From Armatimonadota bacterium (GTDB taxonomy: Bacteria; Armatimonadota; Zipacnadia; Zipacnadales; VGFC01), in NCBI GenBank assembly GCA_016869015.1, contig VGFB01000155.1:1-7779 (forward strand): a stretch of DNA of 7,779 nt. The letters are read 5' to 3'. Positions 1 through 7,023 of the stretch are shown one piece after another (the first letter of the stretch is position 1; every line of letters begins with the position of its first letter). Under the pieces are notes generated by a model that saw nothing but the letters and a program-made list of their open reading frames with translations, searched no databases and was not told the origin of the DNA. The translations under genes were made by a program, and so were the position numbers.

Positions 1-38
1 CACGCCACTAGCGCCTTGTCAGCCGTGAAGCCTTGGGC

Positions 39-121
39 CGTCGTGGGTCGGCTCACCAGAGCCGACAGAGCCTCCAGATCAATGCCGGACGGCGTCGGCT
101 CTGGTGAGCCGACCCACGACG
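39..121. repeat. Perfect 28-bp inverted repeat with nested palindromes
   Basis: Positions 39-66 are the exact reverse complement of 94-121, giving a 28-bp perfect stem around a 27-nt loop (67-93). Each arm also holds a smaller palindrome: GTCGGCT (47-53) with AGCCGAC (60-66) in the left arm, and GTCGGCT (94-100) with AGCCGAC (107-113) in the right, each around a 6-nt spacer. A transcript or single strand could form one long hairpin or two short ones. No T-run follows on either strand, so it is not a textbook intrinsic terminator. It lies about 230 bp beyond the last stop codon of the operon. It could be a processing or transcription-end structure, a REP-like element, or the remnant of a small mobile element. 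The structure is seen directly; its role is unknown. Confidence 0.9.
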
Positions 122-350
122 ACAAACGGCAACTGCCAGAATCACGGCGGACACGCCATCTAGCGGCGCAGCGTCAGCCACAGGCCCTCGACGAGCACAT
201 TCCGAGCCCAGACCCGACCGTGCTGCGCTTCTCAAGGCCATGCCGGACACAAGGCTGGTCAGGAGCCGAGCGGACACCGCCCGGCGGGTTGGCCGCCCAA
301 GGCCGTGGGGAACAGCGACGCCTGGGGCTCAGCCGACCCAGGGGTAGCTG
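122..350. other. Intergenic region downstream of the operon, no gene seen
   Basis: About 230 bases lie between the large inverted repeat and the end of the last CDS. Open frames cross it on both strands, but their translations are rich in Arg, Pro, Ser and Ala, have no recognisable domain or credible start and, on the plus strand, run into the body of the gene at 351. I see no tRNA, CRISPR or transposase remnant. The only structure noted is a short stem at 321-342, listed separately. Confidence 0.6.
321..342 (-). repeat. Short stem-loop just past the operon's last stop codon
   Basis: CCTGGG (321-326) and CCCAGG (337-342) form a 6-bp stem around a 10-nt loop, 8 nt beyond the stop codon of the FG-GAP gene. 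The loop and right arm include AGCCGACCCA (331-340). The same 10-mer is in the right arm of the big inverted repeat (107-116), and its complement is in the left arm (44-53). It could protect the 3' end of the message or end transcription, but the stem is short and no U-run follows, so a terminator call would be weak. Confidence 0.3.
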
Positions 351-2609
351 TCACCGTGCGCTTCGGCCCGGGATCTGCACCACTGTCGCGTTGCCGGACT
401 GGAGGTTGCAGTCCACGTACTGGTCGCCCGACAGGGCAGCCACGGCCACCGCGCGCCCGTTGGGCAGCGAGACCCTCAGGTCCACCCTCTCATGCTTGCC
501 CAGCCCGAAGTGCACCTCCAGCGGGCAGCCCGACTTGTAGCTGTCGTTGGCCGAAACAGAGCGCATCCCGAGCAGCTTGCCCATCTGCGGTTCACGCACC
601 TCAACCCGCGCACCGATGAGTTCGGCGTCTGACACTCCCGAGAAGCGCAGCCGCAGCCAGTGGTTCTCCCGCGCCCCGTGCAGGCCGGTGTTCCAATACA
701 CCTTGTCCTCGTAGCGGTCGGGACCGGAACTGAGGCCGGAGTTGTCCGGGTCAGCTGCGAAGACGATGTCCAGTAGGCCGTCGTTGTTGAGGTCGGCGAC
801 CTGGCCGCAGATGCCTGAGGCATCGAGACCGCTGAACGCCGTCGGCTTCAGCTCGAACGTCCCATCGCCCTTGCCCATGAACAGCATTGCCCGTGTCGTA
901 CCGGGGTCCTGGGTCTCGGATCGGTCCAGGACGACCAGGTCCACCCAACCATCGTTGTCGAAGTCGCCGAAGAGCGCGTCCGCTGCGTAGAAGCCGTGGG
1001 CGTCAATCGGGTTCTGCGGCGGGAGGCCCGGCTGGCCGAGGAGCCCTGGGTTACGGGCGCGCCAGTTGGCGAAGCGCTCGGGGATCGGCGACTCCCAGTA
1101 CGCATACCACTGGCGATACGTCCAGTTGATCGGCTGCAGTCCCGCTTCTTCGGTCTGCCCCTCGAAGCGGAACTCGCCGAGGTTGCGCCAGAACCGCCCG
1201 TGAACATACTCCGCGCGCGGCGCCCAGCCGGGGTCCGCCGGCCCGACAGCGAGCACATCCGGGAGGCCGTCGTTGTCCACGTCCGCGAGCGAGATGTAGG
1301 GCAGCCCAGGGGCCTTGCCGGTGGGCTCATAGAGCTGCTTCTCGCGATTGTACGTCAGCTTCGCTTCGCACGCGAGCCCGTTGTCGGTCACCTTCTCGAA
1401 GTGGAACTCGCCTGTCTCTGCCAGCAGGTTCCTCCAGCAGAAGACGCCCTGTCGGTACTCGCCCGGCGAGTAGGGCAGCAGCGGCTGGCGCACATCGCAG
1501 TGGTAGCTCTGCAAGAGGTCCAGGTCGCCATCGTTGTCGAGGTCCACCAGGTTGATGTCCGGTCCGGCTTTGTCCCGGGCCGAGTCATGGTAGAAGCCGC
1601 CGAAGTCCGGCACGAGGTCCGTGCCCCCGACGTCCTCGAAGGTCCCGTCCTCGAAGCGCGGACCGTTGGGCCGGAAGACGTAGAGGCGGCTGTGGGGGAA
1701 ACCGCCCTGCGCATCGCCGATGTTGTCACAGCCGACCGCGATGTCGAGCCAGCCGTCCCGGTTCACGTCGCCGAAGCAGGGCTGGCGGTTGTACGCCAAC
1801 TCGTTGCGGAGGCCCATCTTCTCCGACACGTCGCGGAACGTGTCCCAGGCGCCGTCCGTCACGAAGAGAGCGTTGCCCTGCAGTGGAACGCCGCGTCGGT
1901 TCTCCCCAGCCTGCATGGGTGCGTGCCGCGTGACGAGTAGGTCCAGGACGCCGTCCTTATTGAAGTCCGCCAGGACTGGCACCTGTCCGCGCCCGAATGC
2001 ATCGAGCGTCGCATCCGAGCCGACCAGCTTGATCGCGTGCTCGCGGAACCCGAAGTCGCCTTCGCCCAGGAACACGCGCAGCTTCTCGCCGGCGCCCCAG
2101 GCGCCGCCACTGCCGCGCGGAGCCGAGTGGGTCGCCATGATGTCCAGCAGACCGTCGCGGTTGAGATCGGCGATAGCCAGGCCGTTGGTGCCCTCCTGGA
2201 TGTCGGTGAAGCCCGGCACGACGATGCTCTCGAAGAGCTGCCCGCGCCCGGCGGCATCGGCCGAGGCGTCCCCCGGCGGCATGACCTTCAGCCTCGGCCC
2301 CCCGGGCCAGGCTTCCTCGCCGACAGTGGACGGCGAGACAGCCGGGGCAACCTGTCCGAGGTCCTGCCGGGCGCCACCAACGAGCGCCGCCCGCGCTTCC
2401 TCCAGCGTCACCACGCCATCCCTGTTCGTATCCAGCCGCCCGAACCACTCGCCGGGCAGTTCCTGCGGCGTCAGCTTGCCGTCGGCGTTGCGATCGAGCT
2501 GCCGGAAGCGCTGGTCGAGGTTGCCCTGCCCGGCGGGCTGCTGCTGGCCGAGGCTGAGGCTGATCAGGCCGGCAAGCCCCGCCGCAACCGTCAGGATCTG
2601 CCTGCTCAC
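351..2609 (-). CDS. Exported EF-hand protein with FG-GAP/VCBS repeats and C-terminal ASPIC/UnbV domain
   Basis: A 752-residue protein. GTG at 2609 is chosen because it overlaps the upstream stop as GTGA and follows a GGGAGGTG ribosome binding site; an in-frame GTG at 2639 would overlap the upstream gene by 34 nt. Residues 1-21 look like a Sec signal peptide, probably cleaved before the QQQ. Two EF-hand loops follow, D39-E50 (DRNADGKLTPQE) and D60-E71 (DTNRDGVVTLEE). From about 125 to 635 there are seven D-x-[ND]-x-D-G-x-x-D motifs of FG-GAP/VCBS type, starting near 148, 215, 281, 356, 443, 549 and 606, as in integrin-like beta-propellers where these loops bind Ca2+. The segment from about 649 to 735 (NHWLRLR, IGARVEV, VHFGLG) matches the ASPIC/UnbV domain found at the C-terminus of such proteins. 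It probably acts outside the cytoplasm in binding or surface recognition; no catalytic site is visible. It is the last gene of the operon. Confidence 0.88.
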   Translation of the reverse strand: MSRQILTVAAGLAGLISLSLGQQQPAGQGNLDQRFRQLDRNADGKLTPQELPGEWFGRLDTNRDGVVTLEEARAALVGGARQDLGQVAPAVSPSTVGEEAWPGGPRLKVMPPGDASADAAGRGQLFESIVVPGFTDIQEGTNGLAIADLNRDGLLDIMATHSAPRGSGGAWGAGEKLRVFLGEGDFGFREHAIKLVGSDATLDAFGRGQVPVLADFNKDGVLDLLVTRHAPMQAGENRRGVPLQGNALFVTDGAWDTFRDVSEKMGLRNELAYNRQPCFGDVNRDGWLDIAVGCDNIGDAQGGFPHSRLYVFRPNGPRFEDGTFEDVGGTDLVPDFGGFYHDSARDKAGPDINLVDLDNDGDLDLLQSYHCDVRQPLLPYSPGEYRQGVFCWRNLLAETGEFHFEKVTDNGLACEAKLTYNREKQLYEPTGKAPGLPYISLADVDNDGLPDVLAVGPADPGWAPRAEYVHGRFWRNLGEFRFEGQTEEAGLQPINWTYRQWYAYWESPIPERFANWRARNPGLLGQPGLPPQNPIDAHGFYAADALFGDFDNDGWVDLVVLDRSETQDPGTTRAMLFMGKGDGTFELKPTAFSGLDASGICGQVADLNNDGLLDIVFAADPDNSGLSSGPDRYEDKVYWNTGLHGARENHWLRLRFSGVSDAELIGARVEVREPQMGKLLGMRSVSANDSYKSGCPLEVHFGLGKHERVDLRVSLPNGRAVAVAALSGDQYVDCNLQSGNATVVQIPGRSAR
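2401..2510 (-). repeat. EF-hand-pair coding module, copy B
   Basis: This 110-bp stretch inside the FG-GAP gene matches 6772-6881 at 98 of 110 positions with no gaps. It encodes the two EF-hand loops and the LPGEWFGRL linker. The rest of the two genes is not similar, so similarity is confined to the module. Confidence 0.85.
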
Positions 2610-4120
2610 TGCGCTGCACCTCCCGCCGGGGGCGTCCACTGCCGCCCGGCCTCGATCCCCGCCGCCTCGAACACCAGCGCGCGGAAGGCACTGTACGTCG
2701 GCGCCCGGTACCAGTCGGTCTGGGTCATGAAGATCGCGAAGAGGTTGTTGGTGCGGTCGATCCAGAACTGCGTGCCATCCGCCCCGCCCCAGCCGTAGCC
2801 GCCTTGACCGTTCACCACGCCGCCGAGGCCGTACATCTGCCCCGGGGCCTGCACGTGGTTCTGGAAGATCAGGTCCACGGTCTCGGGCTTCAGCACTCGC
2901 ACGCCGTCCAGCCCGCCCCGGTTCAGGATCATGAGGCAGAAGCGCTCGTAGTCGCCCACGGTGCTCAGCATGCCGTGCCCGCCCATGAAGAGCGTGGGCT
3001 TCACCGTCGGATCAGCGGCCTGGTGCCCGGGCTCGAGCACGCCCGGGCTGGGCTGCCGATAGATCTGGCACAGGCGCCCGACCTTGTCCGGCGGCACCCA
3101 GAAGTCCGTGTCCACCATCTTCAGCGGCCCGGTCAGCCTCTCGCGCATCACCTCGTCCAGGGGCTTGCCGGCGACGGCCTCGATGTACCGCCCGAGGATG
3201 TCAATCGAGATCCCGTAGTTGTAGCCGGCGCCGGGCTGGAACTTCAGTGGCTCCTTGGCGGCCGCTTCCGAGAAGTCCTTGAGCGTCGCGCCGCCGGCCC
3301 GCCCGGCCTGGTAGGCCATCGCCGCCACGCCCCCGCCCGGCGCGCCGTCGAGCTGCCCGTAGTACAGGCCGCTGCTGTGGCTCATCAGCATCCGTGGTGT
3401 GATTGGCTTCTCTGCGGGGACGAGCTGCCCGTTCTCCAGCACCTTCGGCTCGGCCCATTCCGGGACGTACTTGGAGATGGGGTCGTCCAGCCCGAACTTG
3501 CCCTCGTCGTAGAGGACCAGCGCTGTCAACGCGATGAGCGGCTTGGTCATGCTCATCAGCCGGAAGATCGAGTCCTCGGCCATGGGCTTGCCGGCCTCGA
3601 TGTCCTGCATCCCGAAGCACTCGAAGTAGCCCCGGTGGCCATCGTGGTGGATCAGGGCGATCAGTCCGGCGATGTTCCTCGCTGCGACATGCCGTTGCAT
3701 CTCGATGTCGATCCTGGCCAGCACCGCCGGGTCCAGTCCGGCGGCAGTCGCCTCGTCGTCGTGCGATCGCGGCTGGAAGCCCTCCGCGGGCGGCAGGGGA
3801 GCTCCCTGCGAGGTGCCCGGGTTCCGCCAGGCCTGGGCCTGCCCTGGTCCCTGCGCCTGTCCGGCTCGTCCGCTGCCGAACGCCGCCGCCTCCTCCTGGC
3901 TGACGCTGCCGTCACCGTTCTGGTCGAGCCACTTGAAGAGCTGCGCTCCGGGCACTTCGGCCGCCGTCAGCTTGCCGTCCCCGTTCTTGTCCCACTGCTT
4001 GAAGGTCTGCTCTACGGAGAACTGCGGTCGCCCCGGCGGGGTCTGCTGCTCCTGGCAACCGCCAAGTGTCACTGCGCCAAGCAGGCACGCCCAGACGGTC
4101 AGTGCTCTGCTGAGTCTCAT
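2606..4120 (-). CDS. EF-hand lipoprotein with beta-lactamase-like serine hydrolase (family VIII esterase type) domain
   Basis: A 504-residue protein. ATG at 4120 is chosen because it overlaps the upstream stop as ATGA, has AGGAG 8 nt upstream and starts directly on a signal peptide. Residues 1-22 form a lipoprotein signal ending in the lipobox LGGC; Cys22 is the likely lipidated residue and +2 is Gln, which does not suggest inner-membrane retention. EF-hand loops lie at D44-E55 and D66-E77. A Gly/Gln/Pro-rich linker (about 81-120) leads to a PF00144-type domain (about 130-488). Its expected motifs are visible: S190-M-T-K193 (SxxK nucleophile and lysine), Y302 in a YGISIDILG stretch matching the Tyr motif of EstB-like enzymes, and W444-G-G446 in place of the KTG motif. 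The WGG form favours an esterase or peptidase-like hydrolase over a true beta-lactamase, but the substrate cannot be told. It would act at the membrane surface, possibly with Ca2+. Confidence 0.9.
   Translation of the reverse strand: MRLSRALTVWACLLGAVTLGGCQEQQTPPGRPQFSVEQTFKQWDKNGDGKLTAAEVPGAQLFKWLDQNGDGSVSQEEAAAFGSGRAGQAQGPGQAQAWRNPGTSQGAPLPPAEGFQPRSHDDEATAAGLDPAVLARIDIEMQRHVAARNIAGLIALIHHDGHRGYFECFGMQDIEAGKPMAEDSIFRLMSMTKPLIALTALVLYDEGKFGLDDPISKYVPEWAEPKVLENGQLVPAEKPITPRMLMSHSSGLYYGQLDGAPGGGVAAMAYQAGRAGGATLKDFSEAAAKEPLKFQPGAGYNYGISIDILGRYIEAVAGKPLDEVMRERLTGPLKMVDTDFWVPPDKVGRLCQIYRQPSPGVLEPGHQAADPTVKPTLFMGGHGMLSTVGDYERFCLMILNRGGLDGVRVLKPETVDLIFQNHVQAPGQMYGLGGVVNGQGGYGWGGADGTQFWIDRTNNLFAIFMTQTDWYRAPTYSAFRALVFEAAGIEAGRQWTPPAGGAAQ
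2617..2624 (-). promoter_or_regulatory. Ribosome binding site that supports the GTG start of the FG-GAP gene
   Basis: The minus strand reads GGGAGGTG within the last codons of the hydrolase gene, with GGAGG 9 nt before GTG at 2609. It supports the GTGA-overlap start over the in-frame GTG at 2639. Confidence 0.65.
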
Positions 4121-5556
4121 TGGGCACTCTCCTCGTGGGCCACTTCGCCCCGGTAGATCCACGCCGTGTTGTGGCTGGGCCCGGCCCCGCCGTCGTAGCC
4201 GCAGAAGTACCAGGACCGCCCCGTCTCGCCCGGGAAGGGCGAGGGCTCGATGTCACGGCAGCCGGTGAGCCGCTGCCCGGCCGGGACCGGGTGTGCCGGG
4301 TCATTGATGTAGCCCCAGTCGTAGCTCCCGTCCTGGTGGCGGATGAGGTAGCACGATCCGTTGTCCGGCGGGTTCGGGGAGCCGGGACGCTCGACCCACG
4401 CCCCGCACATCCAGACAGTAGCGCCCGAGGCCGGCTCCGTTACAGGCAGGAAGCGGTTGTAGGCGGCGATGGCCCCGCGTCGCCGTGCGCCGGGCGTGTC
4501 CCAGGCTTCGTTGAGGTACTCCTTGATGTCCAGTTCCTGCGTCGCGGTCACACTCGCACCGTCGGCAGATGGCGCGAACCGCACAATGATGCCGGGGTAC
4601 TCGAAGGCGGCGATGAGACACTCCCGGCCGCCGCCCGCCGGATCGGGCACCGGAGTCAGGCCACGCAGGTAGCGCGATTGCAGGATCGCCGTATCCACCG
4701 GCCAGCGGTACACCAGCTTCCATTCCGGGCTTGGCCCATCCACGCGACGGTACAGCCCGCCGTCCGCCGGCTGGTTGGCGGCGTCGAGCGTGATGCGCGA
4801 GGCCATGTACAGGTCGCGGTTACACTCGGCGAAGCACAGCACGCGGCTGAAGTCGTAGACCTTGCCGTCGTTGCGATATCGCGTGGTGACCGTCCGTTCG
4901 GGTTGCTCCTGCCACCGGATGCCGCCCGGCGCGGTCGGGTCGTAGGCTCCGGCATGGACCGGCCCCCGGTTGAGCCCGGCGAAGACCAGATGCACGCCGG
5001 TCACCTTGTCCACGTGCGACCCCATGGCGCGTGCGCCAAGATACCCCGCCGCGATCCTGGAGTACTGCCAGCCGCTCTCCGCCGAGGCGAGCGTCCAGAC
5101 CGCCACCTCGTGATCACCCCGGCGCGTGTCTGAGGAGCTGGCGATCAGCATCCCCACCGGCTCATCGAGCTTCTTCCCGGTGTAGTCCGTACCGAAGCTC
5201 ACGGGGACGAGGGCCTCGATCCGCATGGAGCCCGGCCCGAAGACCTGATCGACCCGCCACGGCGCGTCGGCGGCGTCCTTGCGCAGGATCTGCGCGCCGG
5301 GCTGCGGGTCCTCGCCTGGCTGGTCCTGGCCGTAGCCGATGCCGGCATAGAGCCGCCCCTGGAAGCCCGCCAGCCACATCGCTTCCGTGCCGCCCATGAA
5401 CTGGCCCTCGGCGTCCCGCGTGCCGGGGAAGTAGTCCTTCGTGAAGCGCAGGCGTGAGAGGGCGCTGGCCCCGCCGTTGGGGTGCTGGGCGCGAGCGATC
5501 AGGACCAACGGCCCGAGAGCGCCAACCGCGAGCACGGCCAGTGCCAAGCGCATCAC
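4117..5556 (-). CDS. Exported protein of unrecognised family, probably beta-propeller-like
   Basis: A 479-residue protein. GTG at 5556 overlaps the upstream stop as GTGA and has AGGAG 9 nt upstream, like the other junctions in this operon; ATG at 5553 is immediately next to it and equally possible (478 residues). Residues 1-23 are a clear signal peptide ending in ARA before Gln-His. Unlike the other three exported proteins it has no EF-hand pair. The mature part is rich in Gly, Trp and Tyr with recurring beta-strand patches such as GFQGRLYAGIGY (about 64-75) and CNRDLYMAS (about 245-253). These resemble Kelch/propeller blades, but I cannot assign a named family. Several Cys (such as C241 and C245) are present and could form disulfides outside the cytoplasm. 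Its position between the PD40 propeller and the hydrolase suggests a shared process; the function is unknown. Confidence 0.8.
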   Translation of the reverse strand: MMRLALAVLAVGALGPLVLIARAQHPNGGASALSRLRFTKDYFPGTRDAEGQFMGGTEAMWLAGFQGRLYAGIGYGQDQPGEDPQPGAQILRKDAADAPWRVDQVFGPGSMRIEALVPVSFGTDYTGKKLDEPVGMLIASSSDTRRGDHEVAVWTLASAESGWQYSRIAAGYLGARAMGSHVDKVTGVHLVFAGLNRGPVHAGAYDPTAPGGIRWQEQPERTVTTRYRNDGKVYDFSRVLCFAECNRDLYMASRITLDAANQPADGGLYRRVDGPSPEWKLVYRWPVDTAILQSRYLRGLTPVPDPAGGGRECLIAAFEYPGIIVRFAPSADGASVTATQELDIKEYLNEAWDTPGARRRGAIAAYNRFLPVTEPASGATVWMCGAWVERPGSPNPPDNGSCYLIRHQDGSYDWGYINDPAHPVPAGQRLTGCRDIEPSPFPGETGRSWYFCGYDGGAGPSHNTAWIYRGEVAHEESAQ

Positions 5557-7007
5557 TGCTCCCCTCTCCTGATCCCGGTGGCCGCCCGTCGTAGGCCGTG
5601 CTTGCCAGCGATGGCGTCGTAGAAGTTGTAGTAGACGTAGGCTTCGTGGGTCCCGACATAGGGTTCGGGCTCCAGCACCATCGACTGCGTGCTCGCCCCG
5701 GTCGTGTCATCCACTCGCCGCACCACCCGCTTCTCGGGGTCTGTGCCCAGGCCCAGCACCCAGATGCCGCCGGGGCTGTTGCGGTCCTTGGTCTGCCGCG
5801 CCAGCAGGGCCACGTAGGATGTCCCGCCCAGGCCCGTCGCGGGAGCGATGGGCTCCGGGGAGGAGATGAACTGGTACGGGAAGTCGGCGGGGACGGTCAG
5901 TGTCGCCACGCGCGTCCAGCAGCCGTCGGGGCTCTTCAGGTCGCGGTAGATGCCGACGGCGCGGTTGTCCACGCTGGCCATCAGGCAGATCTCGCCGCCG
6001 AACTCGGGTGCGATGAACAGGCCGGGGTCGTTCTTCTCGCCTTCGTCGTTGGTCAGTACCTGCACGGCACCGGTGTCCGCGTTTGCCCGGGCGACCTGAC
6101 CGTAGGGCGCCCCCTCCTGCCGCTGCACAAACAGGAACTCCGGCGACACGGCACTCCACATGCTCATCTGCCTGTAGTCGAAGCCCTCGAGCTGGTGCGG
6201 CTCCTCGGGCTCGTCCACGAAGATCCAGGCCGCCTTGGCGTTCCAGATGGGCCAGTCGTAGGTGTACGCGATGCGCGGCGGTTTGCCGTCCTGGAACCGG
6301 CTGGGCATGTTCCCGTAGCAGTCCACAGCGCCACGAGTCAGTTGCTTCACTGCGGCCTGCCCATCCACGATGCGGCCCAGCCACTGCTGCATGACGCCGG
6401 CCGCGTCGGCCTTGGTGTAGACCACGCAGTGGCCTTGGTCGTCCCTCGTCCACTCCGGCCCGTTGGTCGAGAACTTGCGTCCCTGCGGCGGGCGGTCGAA
6501 GATGATGGTGATGTTCTCATCTACCAGGTAATCCCGCCCCGTGGCCGTCCGGAACCGTCCGGTATCCGGGTCGAGGTCGCCGATCCAGACGCGGTTCTGT
6601 GTGTCCTGGAAGACAACCTGACCGGCGCCCTCGTTGAACTCCGGGTCGATGTACGAGCCGTTGATCTCGCCCACGAACGGCGCGTCGGGCACGAAGTCCT
6701 GCTTCCAAGTCGGTGCGACGGCTTGCGGCGTGTCCGCCGCAGCCGTCGTCGCCATCGCCGCCCTCGCCTCCTCCAGCGTCACCACGCCGTCCTTGTTCGT
6801 GTCCAGCCGCCCGAACCACTCGCCCGGCAACTCCTCCGGCGTCAGCTTGCCGTCGCCGTCGCGGTCGAGCCGGCGGAAGCGCGGCTCCAGGTCCCCTTGT
6901 TGCTGCGCAAGTGCGAAGCCGACCAGCCCGACCAGGCAGGCTGACAGCAGAGCACACGTGTAGCCTCGGCCACCTTCACTCGCGGCGTTGGCTTTGAGCC
7001 TTCCCAT
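5553..7007 (-). CDS. Exported EF-hand protein with TolB/PD40-like beta-propeller
   Basis: A 484-residue protein, first structural gene after the repressor. ATG at 7007 is preferred over upstream in-frame starts because AGGAG (7018-7022) lies just after the repressor's stop, 10 nt before the ATG, and the frame then opens with a basic N-terminus and a hydrophobic stretch (about 17-34) ending ALA before QQQ, a likely signal peptidase I site. EF-hand loops are D48-E59 (DRDGDGKLTPEE) and D69-E80 (DTNKDGVVTLEE). From about 115 there are repeats of the PD40/WD40-like kind seen in TolB: PEF...VVFQ...DLDPDTG (122-150), PEW...CVVYTKA (184-200), about 288-320 and APEFGGEICLMASVDNRAVGIYR (two halves, about 333-355). 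It should be secreted or periplasmic and probably binds a protein or glycan; no catalytic motif is seen. The 16-nt gap to the repressor implies cotranscription. Confidence 0.85.
   Translation of the reverse strand: MGRLKANAASEGGRGYTCALLSACLVGLVGFALAQQQGDLEPRFRRLDRDGDGKLTPEELPGEWFGRLDTNKDGVVTLEEARAAMATTAAADTPQAVAPTWKQDFVPDAPFVGEINGSYIDPEFNEGAGQVVFQDTQNRVWIGDLDPDTGRFRTATGRDYLVDENITIIFDRPPQGRKFSTNGPEWTRDDQGHCVVYTKADAAGVMQQWLGRIVDGQAAVKQLTRGAVDCYGNMPSRFQDGKPPRIAYTYDWPIWNAKAAWIFVDEPEEPHQLEGFDYRQMSMWSAVSPEFLFVQRQEGAPYGQVARANADTGAVQVLTNDEGEKNDPGLFIAPEFGGEICLMASVDNRAVGIYRDLKSPDGCWTRVATLTVPADFPYQFISSPEPIAPATGLGGTSYVALLARQTKDRNSPGGIWVLGLGTDPEKRVVRRVDDTTGASTQSMVLEPEPYVGTHEAYVYYNFYDAIAGKHGLRRAATGIRRGEQ
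5557..5570 (-). promoter_or_regulatory. Purine-rich ribosome binding region for the second export gene
   Basis: The minus strand carries AGGAG (5566-5570) and GGGGAG (5559-5564) inside the end of the upstream CDS. AGGAG is 9 nt from GTG at 5556; GGGGAG is 5 nt from ATG at 5553. Both starts are therefore served, which leaves the exact start open by one codon. Confidence 0.5.
6772..6881 (-). repeat. EF-hand-pair coding module, copy A
   Basis: This is the partner of 2401-2510, inside the PD40 propeller gene, in the same orientation about 4.3 kb away. Of the 12 differences most are silent or conservative, which suggests recent copying or gene conversion plus constraint on the protein. The hydrolase gene has a third EF-hand pair, but its sequence has diverged clearly (linker VPGAQLFKWL). 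Confidence 0.85.
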
Positions 7008-7023
7008 CGTCTGGACTCTCCTC

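Noticed and set aside
39..121. Large inverted repeat as a classical intrinsic terminator
   Set aside because: No T-run follows on either strand, and the loop of 27 nt is long; a factor-dependent or processing role remains possible.
1..173. Minus-strand frame open from 173 to the window edge, with protein-like sequence such as GIDLEALSALVSRPTTAQ
   Set aside because: There is no good start codon or ribosome binding site, and the 28-bp inverted repeat takes up much of it. It could be the start of a gene continuing past the edge, but this cannot be supported from the window.
16..540. Plus-strand open frame of 174 codons at the left end
   Set aside because: It begins at a TTG, has Arg/Pro/Ser-rich sequence without a domain, includes both arms of the palindrome and runs 190 bp into the ASPIC domain of the opposite gene.
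2606..4120. True class C beta-lactamase (ampC-like)
   Set aside because: The third motif is WGG and not KTG, and the lipobox plus EF-hand head differ from AmpC enzymes; a resistance role would be speculation.
2804..4156. Long plus-strand open frame (450 codons) opposite the hydrolase gene
   Set aside because: It mirrors a real gene whose GC-rich third positions keep the opposite frame open. Its translation is His/Val/Leu/Arg-rich with no domain or signal, while the minus strand carries all hydrolase motifs.
5598..6944. Long plus-strand open frame (448 codons) opposite the PD40 propeller gene
   Set aside because: Same explanation: an antisense shadow of a gene with a clear signal peptide and EF-hands on the other strand.
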